Shown here one piece after another: positions 40,441-54,238 of a stretch of 64,000 nt of DNA. Each line of letters opens with the position of its first letter. Within the stretch, counting starts at the first letter, position 1. Source of the DNA: Mayamaea pseudoterrestris (lineage: Eukaryota > Bacillariophyta > Bacillariophyceae > Sellaphorales > Sellaphoraceae); assembly GCA_027923505.1 (NCBI GenBank), contig BROI01000011.1, positions 806,001 through 870,000 on the forward strand, written 5' to 3'. The notes under the pieces were generated by a model, which searched no databases, was not told where the DNA came from, and saw only the letters and a list, made by a program, of their open reading frames with translations. The position numbers and the translations under genes were made by a program.

Positions 40441-40466
40441 CCACCCCCCCAGTCGCAACTATCCAC
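40441..40466 (+). repeat. Satellite monomer with about 20-bp insertion
   Basis: ATTGCCACC is followed by CCCCCAGTCGCAACTATCCA before CCCTGAGACACC resumes. The inserted bases do not match the monomer. Confidence 0.75.
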
Positions 40467-43400
40467 CCTGAGACACCAGCCAAGCCTACCATCTTGTAGT
40501 GCAGCCTGAATAATGATGTTGGCACCATTCTGGTGTAATTTGGGCACCTACAGGGCTTGCTGTAGGGGCGTTTGAATGTCATGGCATCTGCGGGCTGAGA
40601 CTGGTGACAAGTTGTCACCAAATACATTGCCATCCCCTGAGACACCAGCCAAGCCTACCATCTTGTAGCGCAGCCTGAATAATGATGTTGGCACCATTCT
40701 GGTGTAATTTGGGCACCTACAGGGCTTGCTGAAGGGGCGTTTGAATGTCATGGCATCTGCGGGCTGAGACTGGTGACAAGTTGTCACCAAATACATTGCC
40801 ATCCCCTGAGACACCAGCCAAGCCTACCATCTTGTAGCGCAGCCTGAATAATGATGTTGGCACCATTCTGGTGTAATTTGGGCACCTACAGGGCTTGCTG
40901 TAGGGGCGTTTGAATGTCATGGCATCTGCGGGCTGAGACTGGTGACAAGTTGTCACCAAATACATTGCCATCCCCTGAGACACCAGCCAAGCCTACCATG
41001 TTGTAGCGCAGCCTGAATAATGATGTTGGCACCATTCTGGTGTAATTTGGGCACCTACAGGGCTTGCTGTAGGGGCGTTTGAATGTCATGGCATCTGCGG
41101 GCTGAGACTGGTGACAAGTTGTCACCAAATACATTGCCATCCCCTGAGACACCAGCCAAGCCTACCATCTTGTAGCGCAGCCTGAATAATGATGTTGGCA
41201 CCATTCTGGTGTAATTTGGGCACCTACAGGGCTTGCTGTAGGGGCGTTTGAATGTCATGGCATCTGCGGGCTGAGACTGGTGACAAGTTGTCACCAAATA
41301 CATTGCCATCCCCTGAGACACCAGCCAAGCCTACCATCTTGTAGCGCAGCCTGAATAATGATGTTGGCACCATTCTGGTGTAATTTGGGCACCTACAGGG
41401 CTTGCTGTAGGGGCGTTTGAATGTCATGGCATCTGCGGGCTGAGACTGGTGACAAGTTGTCACCAAATACATTGCCATCCCCTGAGACACCAGCCAAGCC
41501 TACCATCTTGTAGCGCAGCCTGAAAAATGATGTTGGCACCATTCTGGTGTAATTTGGGCACCTACAGGGCTTGCTGTAGGGGCGTTTGAATGTCATGGCA
41601 TCTGCGGGCTGAGACTGGTGACAAGTTGTCACCAAATACATTGCCATCCCCTGAGACACCAGCCAAGCCTACCATGTTGTAGCGCAGCCTGAATAATGAT
41701 GTTGGCACCATTCTGGTGTAATTTGGGCACCTACAGGGCTTGCTGTAGGGGCGTTTGAATGTCATGGCATCTGCGGGCTGAGACTGGTGACAAGTTGTCA
41801 CCAAATACATTGCCATCCCCTGAGACACCAGCCAAGCCTACCATCTTGTAGCGCAGCCTGAATAATGATGTTGGCACCATTCTGGTGTAATTTGGGCACC
41901 TACAGGGCTTGCTGTAGGGGCGTTTGAATGTCATGGCATCTGCGGGCTGAGACTGGTGACAAGTTGTCACCAAATACATTGCCATCCCCTGAGACACCAG
42001 CCAAGCCTACCATCTTGTAGCGCAGCCTGAATAATGATGTTGGCACCATTCTGGTGTAATTTGGGCACCTACAGGGCTTGCTGTAGGGGCGTTTGAATGT
42101 CATGGCATCTGCGGGCTGAGACTGGTGACAAGTTGTCACCAAATACATTGCCATCCCCTGAGACACCAGCCAAGCCTACCATCTTGTAGCGCAGCCTGAA
42201 TAATGATGTTGGCACCATTCTGGTGTAATTTGGGCACCTACAGGGCTTGCTGTAGGGGCGTTTGAATGTCATGGCATCTGCGGGCTGAGACTGGTGACAA
42301 GTTGTCACCAAATACATTGCCATCCCCTGAGACACCAGCCAAGCCTACCATCTTGTAGCGCAGCCTGAATAATGATGTTGGCACCATTCTGGTGTAATTT
42401 GGGCACCTACAGGGCCTGCTGTAGGGGCGTTTGAATGTCATGGCATCTGCGGGCTGAGACTGGTGACAAGTTGTCACCAAATACATTGCCATCCCCTGAG
42501 ACACCAGCCAAGCCTACCATCTTGTAGCGCAGCCTGAATAATGATGTTGGCACCATTCTGGTGTAATTTGGGCACCTACAGGGCTTGCTGTAGGGGCGTT
42601 TGAATGTCATGGCATCTGCGGGCTGAGACTGGTGACAAGTTGTCACCAAATACATTGCCATCCCCTGAGACACCAGCCAAGCCTACCATCTTGTAGCGCA
42701 GCCTGAATAATGATGTTGGCACCATTCTGGTGTAATTTGGGCACCTACAGGGCTTGCTGTAGGGGCGTTTGAATGTCATGGCATCTGCGGGCTGAGACTG
42801 GTGACAAGTTGTCACCAAATACATTGCCATCCCCTGAGACACCAGCCAAGCCTACCATCTTGTAGCGCAGCCTGAATAATGATGTTGGCACCATTCTGGT
42901 GTAATTTGGGCACCTACAGGGCTTGCTGTAGGGGCGTTTGAATGTCATGGCATCTGCGGGCTGAGACTGGTGACAAGTTGTCACCAAATACATTGCCATC
43001 CCCTGAGACACCAGCCAAGCCTACCATCTTGTAGCGCAGCCTGAATAATGATGTTGGCACCATTCTGGTGTAATTTGGGCACCTACAGGGCTTGCTGTAG
43101 GGGCGTTTGAATGTCATGGCATCTGCGGGCTGAGACTGGTGACAAGTTGTCACCAAATACATTGCCATCCCCTGAGACACCAGCCAAGCCTACCATCTTG
43201 TAGCGCAGCCTGAATAATGATGTTGGCACCATTCTGGTGTAATTTGGGCACCTACAGGGCTTGCTGTAAGGGCGTTTGAATGTCATGGCATCTGCGGGCT
43301 GAGACTGGTGACAAGTTGTCACCAAATACATTGCCATCCCCTGAGACACCAGCCAAGCCTACCATCTTGTAGCGCAGCCTGAATAATGATGTTGGCACCA

Positions 43401-46400
43401 TTCTGGTGTAATTTGGGCACCTACAGGGCTTGCTGTAGGGGCGTTTGAATGTCATGGCATCTGCGGGCTGAGACTGGTGACAAGTTGTCACCAAATACAT
43501 TGCCATCCCCTGAGACACCAGCCAAGCCTACCATCTTGTAGCGCAGTCTGAATAATGATGTTGGCACCATTCTGGTGTAATTTGGGCACCTACAGGGCTT
43601 GCTGTAGGGGCGTTTGAATGTCATGGCATCTGCGGGCTGAGACTGGTGACAAGTTGTCACCAAATACATTGCCATCCCCTGAGACACCAGCCAAGCCTAC
43701 CATCTTGTAGCGCAGCCTGAATAATGATGTTGGCACCATTCTGGTGTAATTTGGGCACCTACAGGGCTTGCTGTAGGGGCGTTTGAATGTCATGGCATCT
43801 GCGGGCTGAGACTGGTGACAAGTTGTCACCAAATACATTGCCATCCCCTGAGACACCAGCCAAGCCTACCATCTTGTAGCGCAGCCTGAATAATGATGTT
43901 GGCACCATTCTGGTGTAATTTGGGCACCTACAGGGCTTGCTGTAGGGGCGTTTGAATGTCATGGCATCTGCGGGCTGAGACTGGTGACAAGTTGTCACCA
44001 AATACATTGCCATCCCCTGAGACACCAGCCAAGCCTACCATCTTGTAGCGCAGCCTGGAATAACGATGTTGGCACCATTCTGGTGTAATTTGGGCACCTA
44101 CAGGGCTTGCTGTAGGGGCGTTTGAATGTCATGGCATCTGCGGGCTGAGACTGGTGACAAGTTGTCACCAAATACATTGCCATCCCCTGAGACACCAGCC
44201 AAGCCTACCATCTTGTAGCGCAGCAGGAATAATGATGTTGGCACCATTCTGGTGTAATTTGGTCACCTACGGGGCTTGCTGTAGGGGCGTTTGAATGTCA
44301 CGGCATCTGCGGGCTGAGACTGGTGACAAGTTGTCACCAAATACATTGCCATCCCCTGAGACACCAGCCAAGCCTACCATCTTGTAGCGCAGCCTGAATA
44401 ATGATGTTGGCACCATTCTGGTGTAATTTGGGCACCTACAGGGCTTGCTGTAGGGGCGTTTGAATGTCATGGCATCTGCGGGCTGAGACTGGTGACAAGT
44501 TGTCACCAAATACATTGCCATCCCCTGAGACACCAGCCAAGCCTACCATCTTGTAGCGCAGCCTGAATAATGATGTTGGCACCATTCTGGTGTAATTTGG
44601 GCACCTACAGGGCTTGCTGTAGGGGCGTTTGAATGTCATGGCATCTGCGGGCTGAGACTGGTGACAAGTTGTCACCAAATACATTGCCATCCCCTGAGAC
44701 ACCAGCCAAGCCTACCATCTTGTAGCGCAGCCTGAATAATGATGTTGGCACCATTCTGGTGTAATTTGGGCACCTACAGGGCTTGCTGTAGGGGCGTTTG
44801 AATGTCATGGCATCTGCGGGCTGAGACTGGTGACAAGTTGTCACCAAATACATTGCCATCCCCTGAGACACCAGCCAAGCCTACCATCTTGTAGCGCAGC
44901 CTGAATAATGATGTTGGCACCATTCTGGTGTAATTTGGGCACCTACAGGGCTTGCTGTAGGGGCGTTTGAATGTCATGGCATCTGCGGGCTGAGACTGGT
45001 GACAAGTTGTCACCAAATACATTGCCATCCCCTGAGACACCAGCCAAGCCTACCATCTTGTAGCGCAGCCTGAATAATGATGTTGGCACCATTCTGGTGT
45101 AATTTGGGCACCTACAGGGCTTGCTGTAGGGGCGTTTGAATGTCATGGCATCTGCGGGCTGAGACTGGTGACAAGTTGTCACCAAATACATTGCCATCCC
45201 CTGAGACACCAGCCAAGCCTACCATCTTGTAGCGCAGCCTGAATAATGATGTTGGCACCATTCTGGTGTAATTTGGGCACCTACAGGGCTTGCTGTAGGG
45301 GCGTTTGAATGTCATGGCATCTGCGGGCTGAGACTGGTGACAAGTTGTCACCAAATACATTGCCATCCCCTGAGACACCAGCCAAGCCTACCATCTTGTA
45401 GCGCAGCCTGAATAATGATGTTGGCGCCATTCTGGTGTAATTTGGGGCCCTACAGGGCTTGCTGTAGGGGCGTTTAAATGTCATGGCATCTGCGGGCTGA
45501 GACTGGTGACAAGTTGTCACCAAATACATTGCCATCCCCTGAGACACCAGCCAAGCCTACCATCTTGTAGTGCAGCCTGAATAATGATGTTGGCACCATT
45601 CTGGTGTAATTTGGGCACCTACAGGGCTTGCTGTAGGGGCGTTTGAATGTCATGGCATCTGCGGGCTGAGACTGGTGACAAGTTGTCACCAAATACATTG
45701 CCATCCCCTGAGACACCAGCCAAGCCTACCATCTTGTAGCGCAGCCTGAATAATGATGTTGGCACCATTCTGGTGTAATTTGGGCACCTACAGGGCTTGC
45801 TATAGGGGCGTTTGAATGTCATGGCATCTGCGGCCTGAGACTGGTGACAAGTTGTCACCAAATACATTGCCATCCCCTGAGACACCAGCCAAGCCTACCA
45901 TCTTGTAGCGCAGCCGGAATAATGATGTTGGCACCATTCTGGTGTAATTTGGGCACCTACAGGGCTTGCTGTAGGGGCGTTTGAATGTCATGGCATCTGC
46001 GGGCTGAGACTGGTGACAAGTTGTCACCAAATACATTGCCATCCCCTGAGACACCAGCCAAGCTTACCATCTTGTAGTGCAGCCTGAATAATGATGTTGG
46101 CACCATTCTGGTGTATTTTGGGCTCCTACAGGGCTAGCTGTAGGGGCGTTTGAATGTCATGGCATCTGCGGGCTGAGACTGGTGACAAGTTGTCACCAAA
46201 TACATTGCATCCTGAGACACCACCAAGCCTACCATCTTGTAGCGCAGCCTGAATGATGTATGTTGGCACCATTCTGGTGTAATTTGGGCACCTACAGGGC
46301 TTGCTGTAGGGGCGTTTGAATGTCATGGCATCTGCCGGGCTGAGACGTGACAAGTTGTCACCAAATACATTGCCATCCCCTGAGACACCAGCCAAGCCTA

Positions 46401-47974
46401 CCATCTTGTAGCGCAGCCTGAATAATGATGTTGGCACCATTCTGGTGTAATTTGGGCACCTACAGGGCTTGCTGTAGGGGCGTTTGAATGTCATGGCATC
46501 TGCGGGCTGAGACTGGTGACAAGTTGTCACCAAATACATTGCCATCCCCTGAGACACCAGCCAAGCCTACCATCTTGTAGCGCAGCCTGAATAATGATGT
46601 TGGCACCATTCTGGTGTAATTTGGGCACCTACAGGGCTTGCTGTAGGGGCGTTTGAATGTCATGGCATCTGCGGGCTGAGACTGGTGACAAGTTGTCACC
46701 AAATACATTGCCATCCCCTGAGACACCAGCCAAGCCTACCATCTTGTAGCGCAGCCGGAATAATGATGTTGGCACCATTCTGGTGTAATTTGGGCACCTA
46801 CAGGGCTTGCTGTAGGGGCGTTTGAATGTCATGGCATCTGCGGCCTGGGCTGGTGACAAGTTGTCACCAAATACATTGCCATCCCCTGAGACACCAGCCA
46901 AGCCTACCATCTTGTAGCGCAGCCTGAATAATGATGTTGGCACCATTCTGGTGTAATTTGGGCACCTACAGGGCTTGCTGTAGGGGCGTTTGAATGTCAT
47001 GGCATCTGCGGGCTGAGACTGGTGACAAGTTGTCACCAAATACATTGCCATCCCCTGAGACACCAGCCAAGCCTACCATCTTGTAGCGCAGCCTGAATAA
47101 TGATGTTGGCACCATTCTGGTGTAATTTGGGCACCTACAGGGCTTGCTGTAGGGGCGTTTGAATGTCATGGCATCTGCGGGCTGAGACTGGTGACAAGTT
47201 GTCACCAAATACATTGCCATCCCCTGAGACACCAGCCAAGCCTACCATCTTGTAGCGCAGCCTGAATAATGATGTTGGCACCATTCTGGTGTAATTTGGG
47301 CACCTACAGGGCTTGCTGTAGGGGCGTTTGAATGTCATGGCATCTGCGGGCTGAGACTGGTGACAAGTTGTCACCAAATACATTGCCATCCCCTGAGACA
47401 CCAGCCAAGCCTACCATCTTGTAGCGCAGCCTGAATAATGATGTTGGCACCATTCTGGTGTAATTTGGGCACCTACAGGGCTTGCTGTAGGGCGTTTGAA
47501 TGTCATGGCATCTGCGGGCTGAGACTGGTGACAAGTTGTCACCAAATACATTGCCATCCCCTGAGACACCAGCCAAGCCTACCATCTTGTAGCGCAGCCG
47601 GAATAATGATGTTGGCACCATTCTGGTGTAATTTGGGCACCTACAGGGCTTGCTGTAGGGGCGTTTGAATGTCATGGCATCTGCGGGCTGAGACTGGTGA
47701 CAAGTTGTCACCAAATACATTGCCATCCCCTGAGACACCAGCCAAGCCTACCATCTTGTAGTGCAGCCTGAATAATGATGTTGGCACCATTCTGGTGTAA
47801 TTTGGGCACCTACAGGGCTTGCTGTCAGGGCGTTTGAATGTCATGGCATCTGCGGGCTGAGACTGGTGACAAGTTGTCACCAAATACATTGCCATCCCCT
47901 GAGACACCAGCCAAGCCTACCATCTTGTAGCGCAGCCTGAATAATGATGTTGGCACCATTCTGGTGTAATTTGG

Positions 47975-48060
47975 GCACCTACAGGGTTTAGCGGAAGGCG
48001 TTGAATGGCACTCTGGCGTCTGCGTCTGAGACGACAAGCTGTCACCAAATACATTGCCAT
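47975..48060 (+). repeat. Degenerate satellite monomer segment
   Basis: Within an otherwise regular stretch, one unit reads CAGGGTTTAGCGGAAGGCG then TTGAATGGCACTCTGGCGTC, and the dyad is decayed to ACGACAAGCTGTCACC. The neighbouring unit at about 48,228-48,270 also carries several small indels. Confidence 0.75.
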
Positions 48061-51000
48061 CCCCTGAGACACCAGCCAAGCCTACCATCTTGTAGTGCAG
48101 CCTGAATAATGATGTTGGCACCATTCTGGTGTAATTTGGGCACCTACAGGGCTTGCTGTAGGGCGTTTGAATGTCATGGCATCTGCGGGCTGAGACTGGT
48201 GACAAGTTGTCACCAAATACATTGCCATCCCTGAGACACCAGCAAGCCCATACCTCTTGTAGAGCCTCAATAATGATGTTGGCACCATTCTGGTGTAATT
48301 TGGGCACCTACAGGGCTTGCTGTAGGGGCGTTTGAATGTCATGGCATCTGCGGGCTGAGACTGGTGACAAGTTGTCACCAAATACATTGCCATCCCCTGA
48401 GACACCAGCCAAGCCTACCATCTTGTAGCGCAGCCTGAATAATGATGTTGGCACCATTCTGGTGTAATTTGGGCACCTACAGGGCTTGCTGTAGGGGCGT
48501 TTGAATGTCATGGCATCTGCGGGCTGAGACTGGTGACAAGTTGTCACCAAAAACATTGCCATCCCCTGAGACACCAACCAAGCCTACCATCTTGTAGCGC
48601 AGCCTGAGTAATGATGTTGGTACCATTCTGGTGTAATTAGGGCACTTACAGGCCTTGCTGTAGGTGCGTTTTGAATGTCATGGCATCTGCGGGCTGAGAC
48701 TGGTGACAAGTTGTCACCAAATACATTGCCATCCCCTGAGACACCCGCCAAGCCAACCATGTTGTAGCGCAGCCAGAATAATGATGTTGGCACCATTCTG
48801 GTGTAATTTGGGCACCTACAGGGCTTGCTGTAGGGGCGTTTGAATGTCATGGCATCTGCGGGCTGAGACTGGTGACAAGTTGTCACCAAATACATTGCCA
48901 TCCCCTGAGACACCAGCCAAGCCTACCATCTTGTAGCGCAGCCTGAATAATGATGTTGGCACCATTCTGGTGTAATTTGGGCACCTACAGGGCTTGCTGT
49001 AGGGGCGTTTGAATGTCATGGCATCTGCGGGCTGAGACTGGTGACAAGTTGTCACCAAATACATTGCCATCCCCTGAGACACCAGCCAAGCCTACCATCT
49101 TGTAGCGCAGCCTGAATAATGATGTTGGCACCATTCTGGTGTAATTTGGGCACCTACAGGGCTTGCTGTAGGGGCGTTTGAATGTCATGGCATCTGCGGG
49201 CTGAGACTGGTGACAAGTTGTCACCAAATACATTGCCATCCCCTGAGACACCAGCCAAGCCTACCATCTTGTAGCGCAGCCTGAATAATGATGTTGGCGC
49301 CATTCTGGTGTAATTTGGGCACCTACAGGGCTTGCTGTAGGGGCGTTTGAATGTCATGGCATCTGCGGGCTGAGACTGGTGACAAGTTGTCACCAAATAC
49401 ATTGCCATCCCCTGAGACACCAGCCAAGCCTACCATCTTGTAGCGCAGCTGAAATAATGATGTTGGCACCATTCTGGTGTAATTTGGGCACCTACAGGGC
49501 TTGCTGTAGGGGCGTTTGAATGTCATGGCATCTGCGGGCTGAGACTGGTGACATGTTGTCACCAAATACATTGCCATCCCCTGAGACACCAGCCAAGCCA
49601 TCCCTGTTGTAGCGCAGCCTGAATAAGGATGTCGGCACTCTTCTGGTGTAATTTGGGCTTCTACAGGGCTTGCTGTAGGGGCGTTTGAATGTCATGGCAT
49701 CTGCGGGCTGAGATTGGTGACAAGTTGTCACCAAATACATTGCCATCCCCTGAGACACCAGCCAAGCCTACCATCTTGTAGCGCAGCCTGAATAATGATG
49801 TTGGCACCATTCTGGTGTAATTTGGGCACCTACAGGGCTTGCTGTAGGGCCGTTTGAATGTCATGGCATCTGCGGGCTGAGACTGGTGACAAGTTGTCAC
49901 CAAATACATTGCCATCCCCTGAGACACCAGCCAAGCCTACCATCTTGTAGCGCAGCCTGAATAATGATGTTGGCACCATTCTGGTGTAATTTGGGCACCT
50001 ACAGGGCTTGCTGTAGGGGCGTTTGAATGTCATGGCATCTGCGGGCTGAGACTGGTGACAAGTTGTCACCAAATACATTGCCATCCCCTGAGACACCAGC
50101 CAATCCTACCATCTTGTAGCGCAGCCTGAAAAATGATGTTGGCACCATTCTGGTGTAATTTGGGCACCTACAGGGCCTGATGTAGGGGTTTTTTGAATGT
50201 CGTGGCATCTGCGGGCTGAGACTTGTGACAAGTTGTCACCAAATACATTGCCATCCCCTGAGACACCAGCCAAGCCTACCATCTTGTAGCGCAGCCTGAA
50301 AAATGATGTTGGCACCATTCTGGTGTAATTTGGGCACCTACAGGGCTTGCTGTAGGGGCGTTTGAATGTCATGGCATCTGCGGGCTGAGACTGGTGACAA
50401 GTTGTCACCAAATACATTGCCATCCCCTGAGACACCAGCCAAGCCTACCATCTTGTAGCGCAGCCTGAATAATGATGTTGGCACCATTCTGGTGTAATTT
50501 GGGCACCTACAGGGCTTGCTGTAGGGGGTTTGAATGTCATGGCATCTGCGGGCTGAGACTGGTGACAAGTTGTCACCAAATACATTGCCATCCCCTGAGA
50601 CACCAGCCAAGCCTACCATCTTGTAGCGCAGCCTGAATAATGATGTTGGCACCATTCTGGTGTAATTTGGGCACCTACAGGGCTTGCTGTAGGGGCGTTT
50701 GAATGTCATGGCATCTGCGGGCTGAGACTGGTGACAAGTTGTCACCAAATACATTGCCATCCCCTGAGACACCAGCCAAGCCTACCATCTTGTAGCGCAG
50801 CCTGAATAATGATGTTGGCACCATTCTGGTGTAATTTGGGCACCTACAGGGCTTGCTGTAGGGGCGTTTGAATGTCATGGCATCTGCGGGCTGAGACTGG
50901 TGACAAGTTGTCACCAAATACATTGCCATCCCCCTGAAACACCAGCCAAGCCTACCATCTTGTAGCGCAGCCTGAATAATGATGTTGGCACCATTCTGGT

Positions 51001-52814
51001 GTAATTTGGGCACCTACAGGGCTTGCTGTAGGGGCGTTTGAATGTCATGGCATCTGCGGGCTGAGACTGGTGACAAGTTGTCACCAAATACATTGCCATC
51101 CCCTGAGACACCAGCCAAGCCTACCATCTTGTAGCGCAGCCTGAAAAATGATGTTGGCACCATTCTGGTGTAATTTGGGCACCTACAGGGCTTGCTGTAG
51201 GGGCGTTTGAATGTCACGGCATCTGCGGGCTGAGACTGGTGACAAGTTGTCACCAAATACATTGCCATCCCCTGAGACACCAGCCAAGCCTACCATCTTG
51301 TAGCGCAGCCTGAATAATGATGTTGGCACCATTCTGGTGTAATTTGGGCACCTACAGGGCTTGCTGTAGGGGCGTTTGAATGTCACGGCATCTGCGGGCT
51401 GAGACTGGTGACAAGTTGTCACCAAATACATTGCCATCCCCTGAGACACCAGCCAAGCCTACCATCTTGTAGCGCAGCCTGAATAATGATGTTGGCACCA
51501 TTCTGGTGTAATTTGGGCACCTACAGGGCTTGCTGTAGGGGCGTTTGAATGTCATGGCATCTGCGGGCTGAGACTGGTGACAAGTTGTCACCAAATACAT
51601 TGCCATCCCCTGAGACACCAGCCAAGCCTACCATCTTGTAGCGCAGCCGGAATAATGATGTTGGCACCATTCTGGTGTAATTTGGGCACCTACAGGGCTT
51701 GCTGTAGGGCGTTTGAATGTCATGGCATCTGCGGGCTGAGACTGGTGACAAGTTGTCACCAAATACATTGCCATCCCCTGAGACACCAGCCAAGCCTACC
51801 ATCTTGTAGCGCAGCCTGAAAAATGATGTTGGCACCATTCTGGTGTAATTTGGGCACCTACAGGGCTTGCTGTAGGGCGTTTGAATGTCATGGCATCTGC
51901 GGGCTGAGACTGGTGACAAGTTGTCACCAAATACATTGCCATCCCCTGAGACACCAGCCAAGCCTACCATCTTGTAGCGCAGCCTGAATAATGATGTTGG
52001 CACCATTCTGGTGTAATTTGGGCACCTACAGGGCTTGCTGTAGGGGCGTTTGAATGTCATGGCATCTGCGGGCTTGCTGAGACTGGTGACAAGTTGTCAC
52101 CAAATACATTGCCATCCCCTGAGACACCAGCCAAGCCTACCATCTTGTAGCGCAGCCTGAATAATGATGTTGGCACCATTCTGGTGTAATTTGGGCACCT
52201 ACAGGGCTTGCTGTAGGGGCGTTTGAATGTCATGGCATCTGCGGCTGAGACTGGTGACAAGTTGTCACCAAATACATTGCCATCCCCTGAGACACCAGCC
52301 AAGCCTACCATCTTGTAGCGCAGCCTGAATAATGATGTTGGCACCATTCTGGTGTAATTTGGGCACCTACAGGGCTTGCTGTAGGGGCGTTTGAATGTCA
52401 TGGCATCTGCGGGCTGAGACTGGTGACAAGTTGTCACCAAATACATTGCCATCCCCTGAGACACCAGCCAAGCCTACCATCTTGTAGCGCAGCTGAAATA
52501 ATGATGTTGGCACCATTCTGGTGTAATTTGGGCACCTACAGGGCTTGCTGTAGGGGCGTTTGAATGTCACGGCATCTGCGGGCTGAGACTGGTGACAAGT
52601 TGTCACCAAATACATTGCCATCCCCTGAGACACCAGCCAAGCCTACCATCTTGTAGCGCAGCCTGAATAATGATGTTGGCACCATTCTGGTGTAATTTGG
52701 GCACCTACAGGGCTTGCTGTAGGGGCGTTTGAATGTCATGGCATCTGCGGGCTGAGACTGGTGACAAGTTGTCACCAAATACATTGCCATCCCCTGAGAC
52801 ACCAGCCAAGCCTA

Positions 52815-52980
52815 CCATCTTGTAGCGCCAGCCGAATAATATCACATTCTGATGTTGGCACCACAGGGCTTCTGGTGTCATGGTCTGGTGGTGACAAGGT
52901 CACCTACACCCCGGACACCAGCCTACCATGTAGCGCAGCGTGATGTCACCATTCTGGTGCATCTGCGGGCGACTGAGACT
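52815..52980 (+). repeat. Scrambled satellite monomer
   Basis: About 165 bp made of shuffled satellite words: TGATGTTGGCACCACAGGGC, CTTCTGGTGTCATGG, GGTGACAAGGTCACC, ACACCAGCCTACCATGTAGC, and then CATCTGCGGGCGACTGAGAC before the normal phase resumes. The dyad is also rearranged here. Confidence 0.8.
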
Positions 52981-54198
52981 GGTGACAAGTTGTCACCAAA
53001 TACATTGCCATCCCCTGAGACACCAGCCAAGCCTACCATCTTGTAGCGCAGCCTGAATAATGATGTTGGCACCATTCTGGTGTAATTTGGGCACCTACAG
53101 GGCTTGCTGTAGGGGCGTTTGAATGTCATGGCATCTGCGGGCTGAGACTGGTGACAAGTTGTCACCAAATACATTGCCATCCCCTGAGACACCAGCCAAG
53201 CCTACCATCTTGTAGCGCAGCCTGAATAATGATGTTGGCACCATTCTGGTGTAATTTGGGCACCTACAGGGCTTGCTGTAGGGGCGTTTGAATGTCATGG
53301 CATCTGCGGGCTGAGACTGGTGACAAGTTGTCACCAAATACATTGCCATCCCCTGAGACACCAGCCAAGCCTACCATCTTGTAGCGCAGCCTGAATAATG
53401 ATGTTGGCACCATTCTGGTGTAATTTGGGCACCTACAGGGCTTGCTGTAGGGGCGTTTGAATGTCATGGCATCTGCGGGCTGAGACTGGTGACAAGTTGT
53501 CACCAAATACATTGCCATCCCCTGAGACACCAGCCAAGCCTACCATCTTGTAGCGCAGCCTGAATAATGATGTTGGCACCATTCTGGTGTAATTTGGGCA
53601 CCTACAGGGCTTGCTGTAGGGCGTTTGAATGGCATGGCATCTGCGGGCTGAGACTGGTGACAAGTTGTCACCAAATACATTGCCATCCCCTGAGACACCA
53701 GCCAAGCCTACCATCTTGTAGCGCAGCCTGAGTAATGATGTTGGCACCATTCTGGTGTAATTTGGGCAACTACAGGGCTTGCTAACTGGTGACAAGTTGT
53801 CACCAAATACATTGCCATCCCCTGAGACACCAGCCAAGCCTACCATCTTGTAGCGCAGCCGGAATAATGATGTTGGCACCATTCTGGTGTAATTTGGGCA
53901 CCTACAGGGCTTGCTGTAGGGGCGTTTGAATGTCATGGCATCTGCGGGCTGAGACTGGTGACAAGTTGTCACCAAATACATTGCCATCCCCTGAGACACC
54001 AGCCAAGCCTACCATCTTGTAGCGCAGCCTGAATAATGATGTTGGCACCATTCTGGTGTAATTTGGGCACCTACAGGGCTTGCTGTAGGGGCGTTTGAAT
54101 GTCATGGCATCTGCGGGCTGAGACTGGTGACAAGTTGTCACCAAATACATTGCCATCCCCTGAGACACCAGCCAAGCCTACCATCTTGTAGCGCAGCC

Positions 54199-54238
54199 TC
54201 CAGCGAAAGTACCAAATACATGAACACCACTTGAGATG
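54199..54238 (+). repeat. Satellite monomer with a replaced 40-bp segment
   Basis: After CGCAGCCT the expected GAATAAT is replaced by about 38 bp including CAGCGAAAGTACCAAATACA and TGAACACCACTTGA before GATGTTGGCACC resumes. Part of it (ACCAAATACAT) is a satellite word from elsewhere in the unit. Confidence 0.75.
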
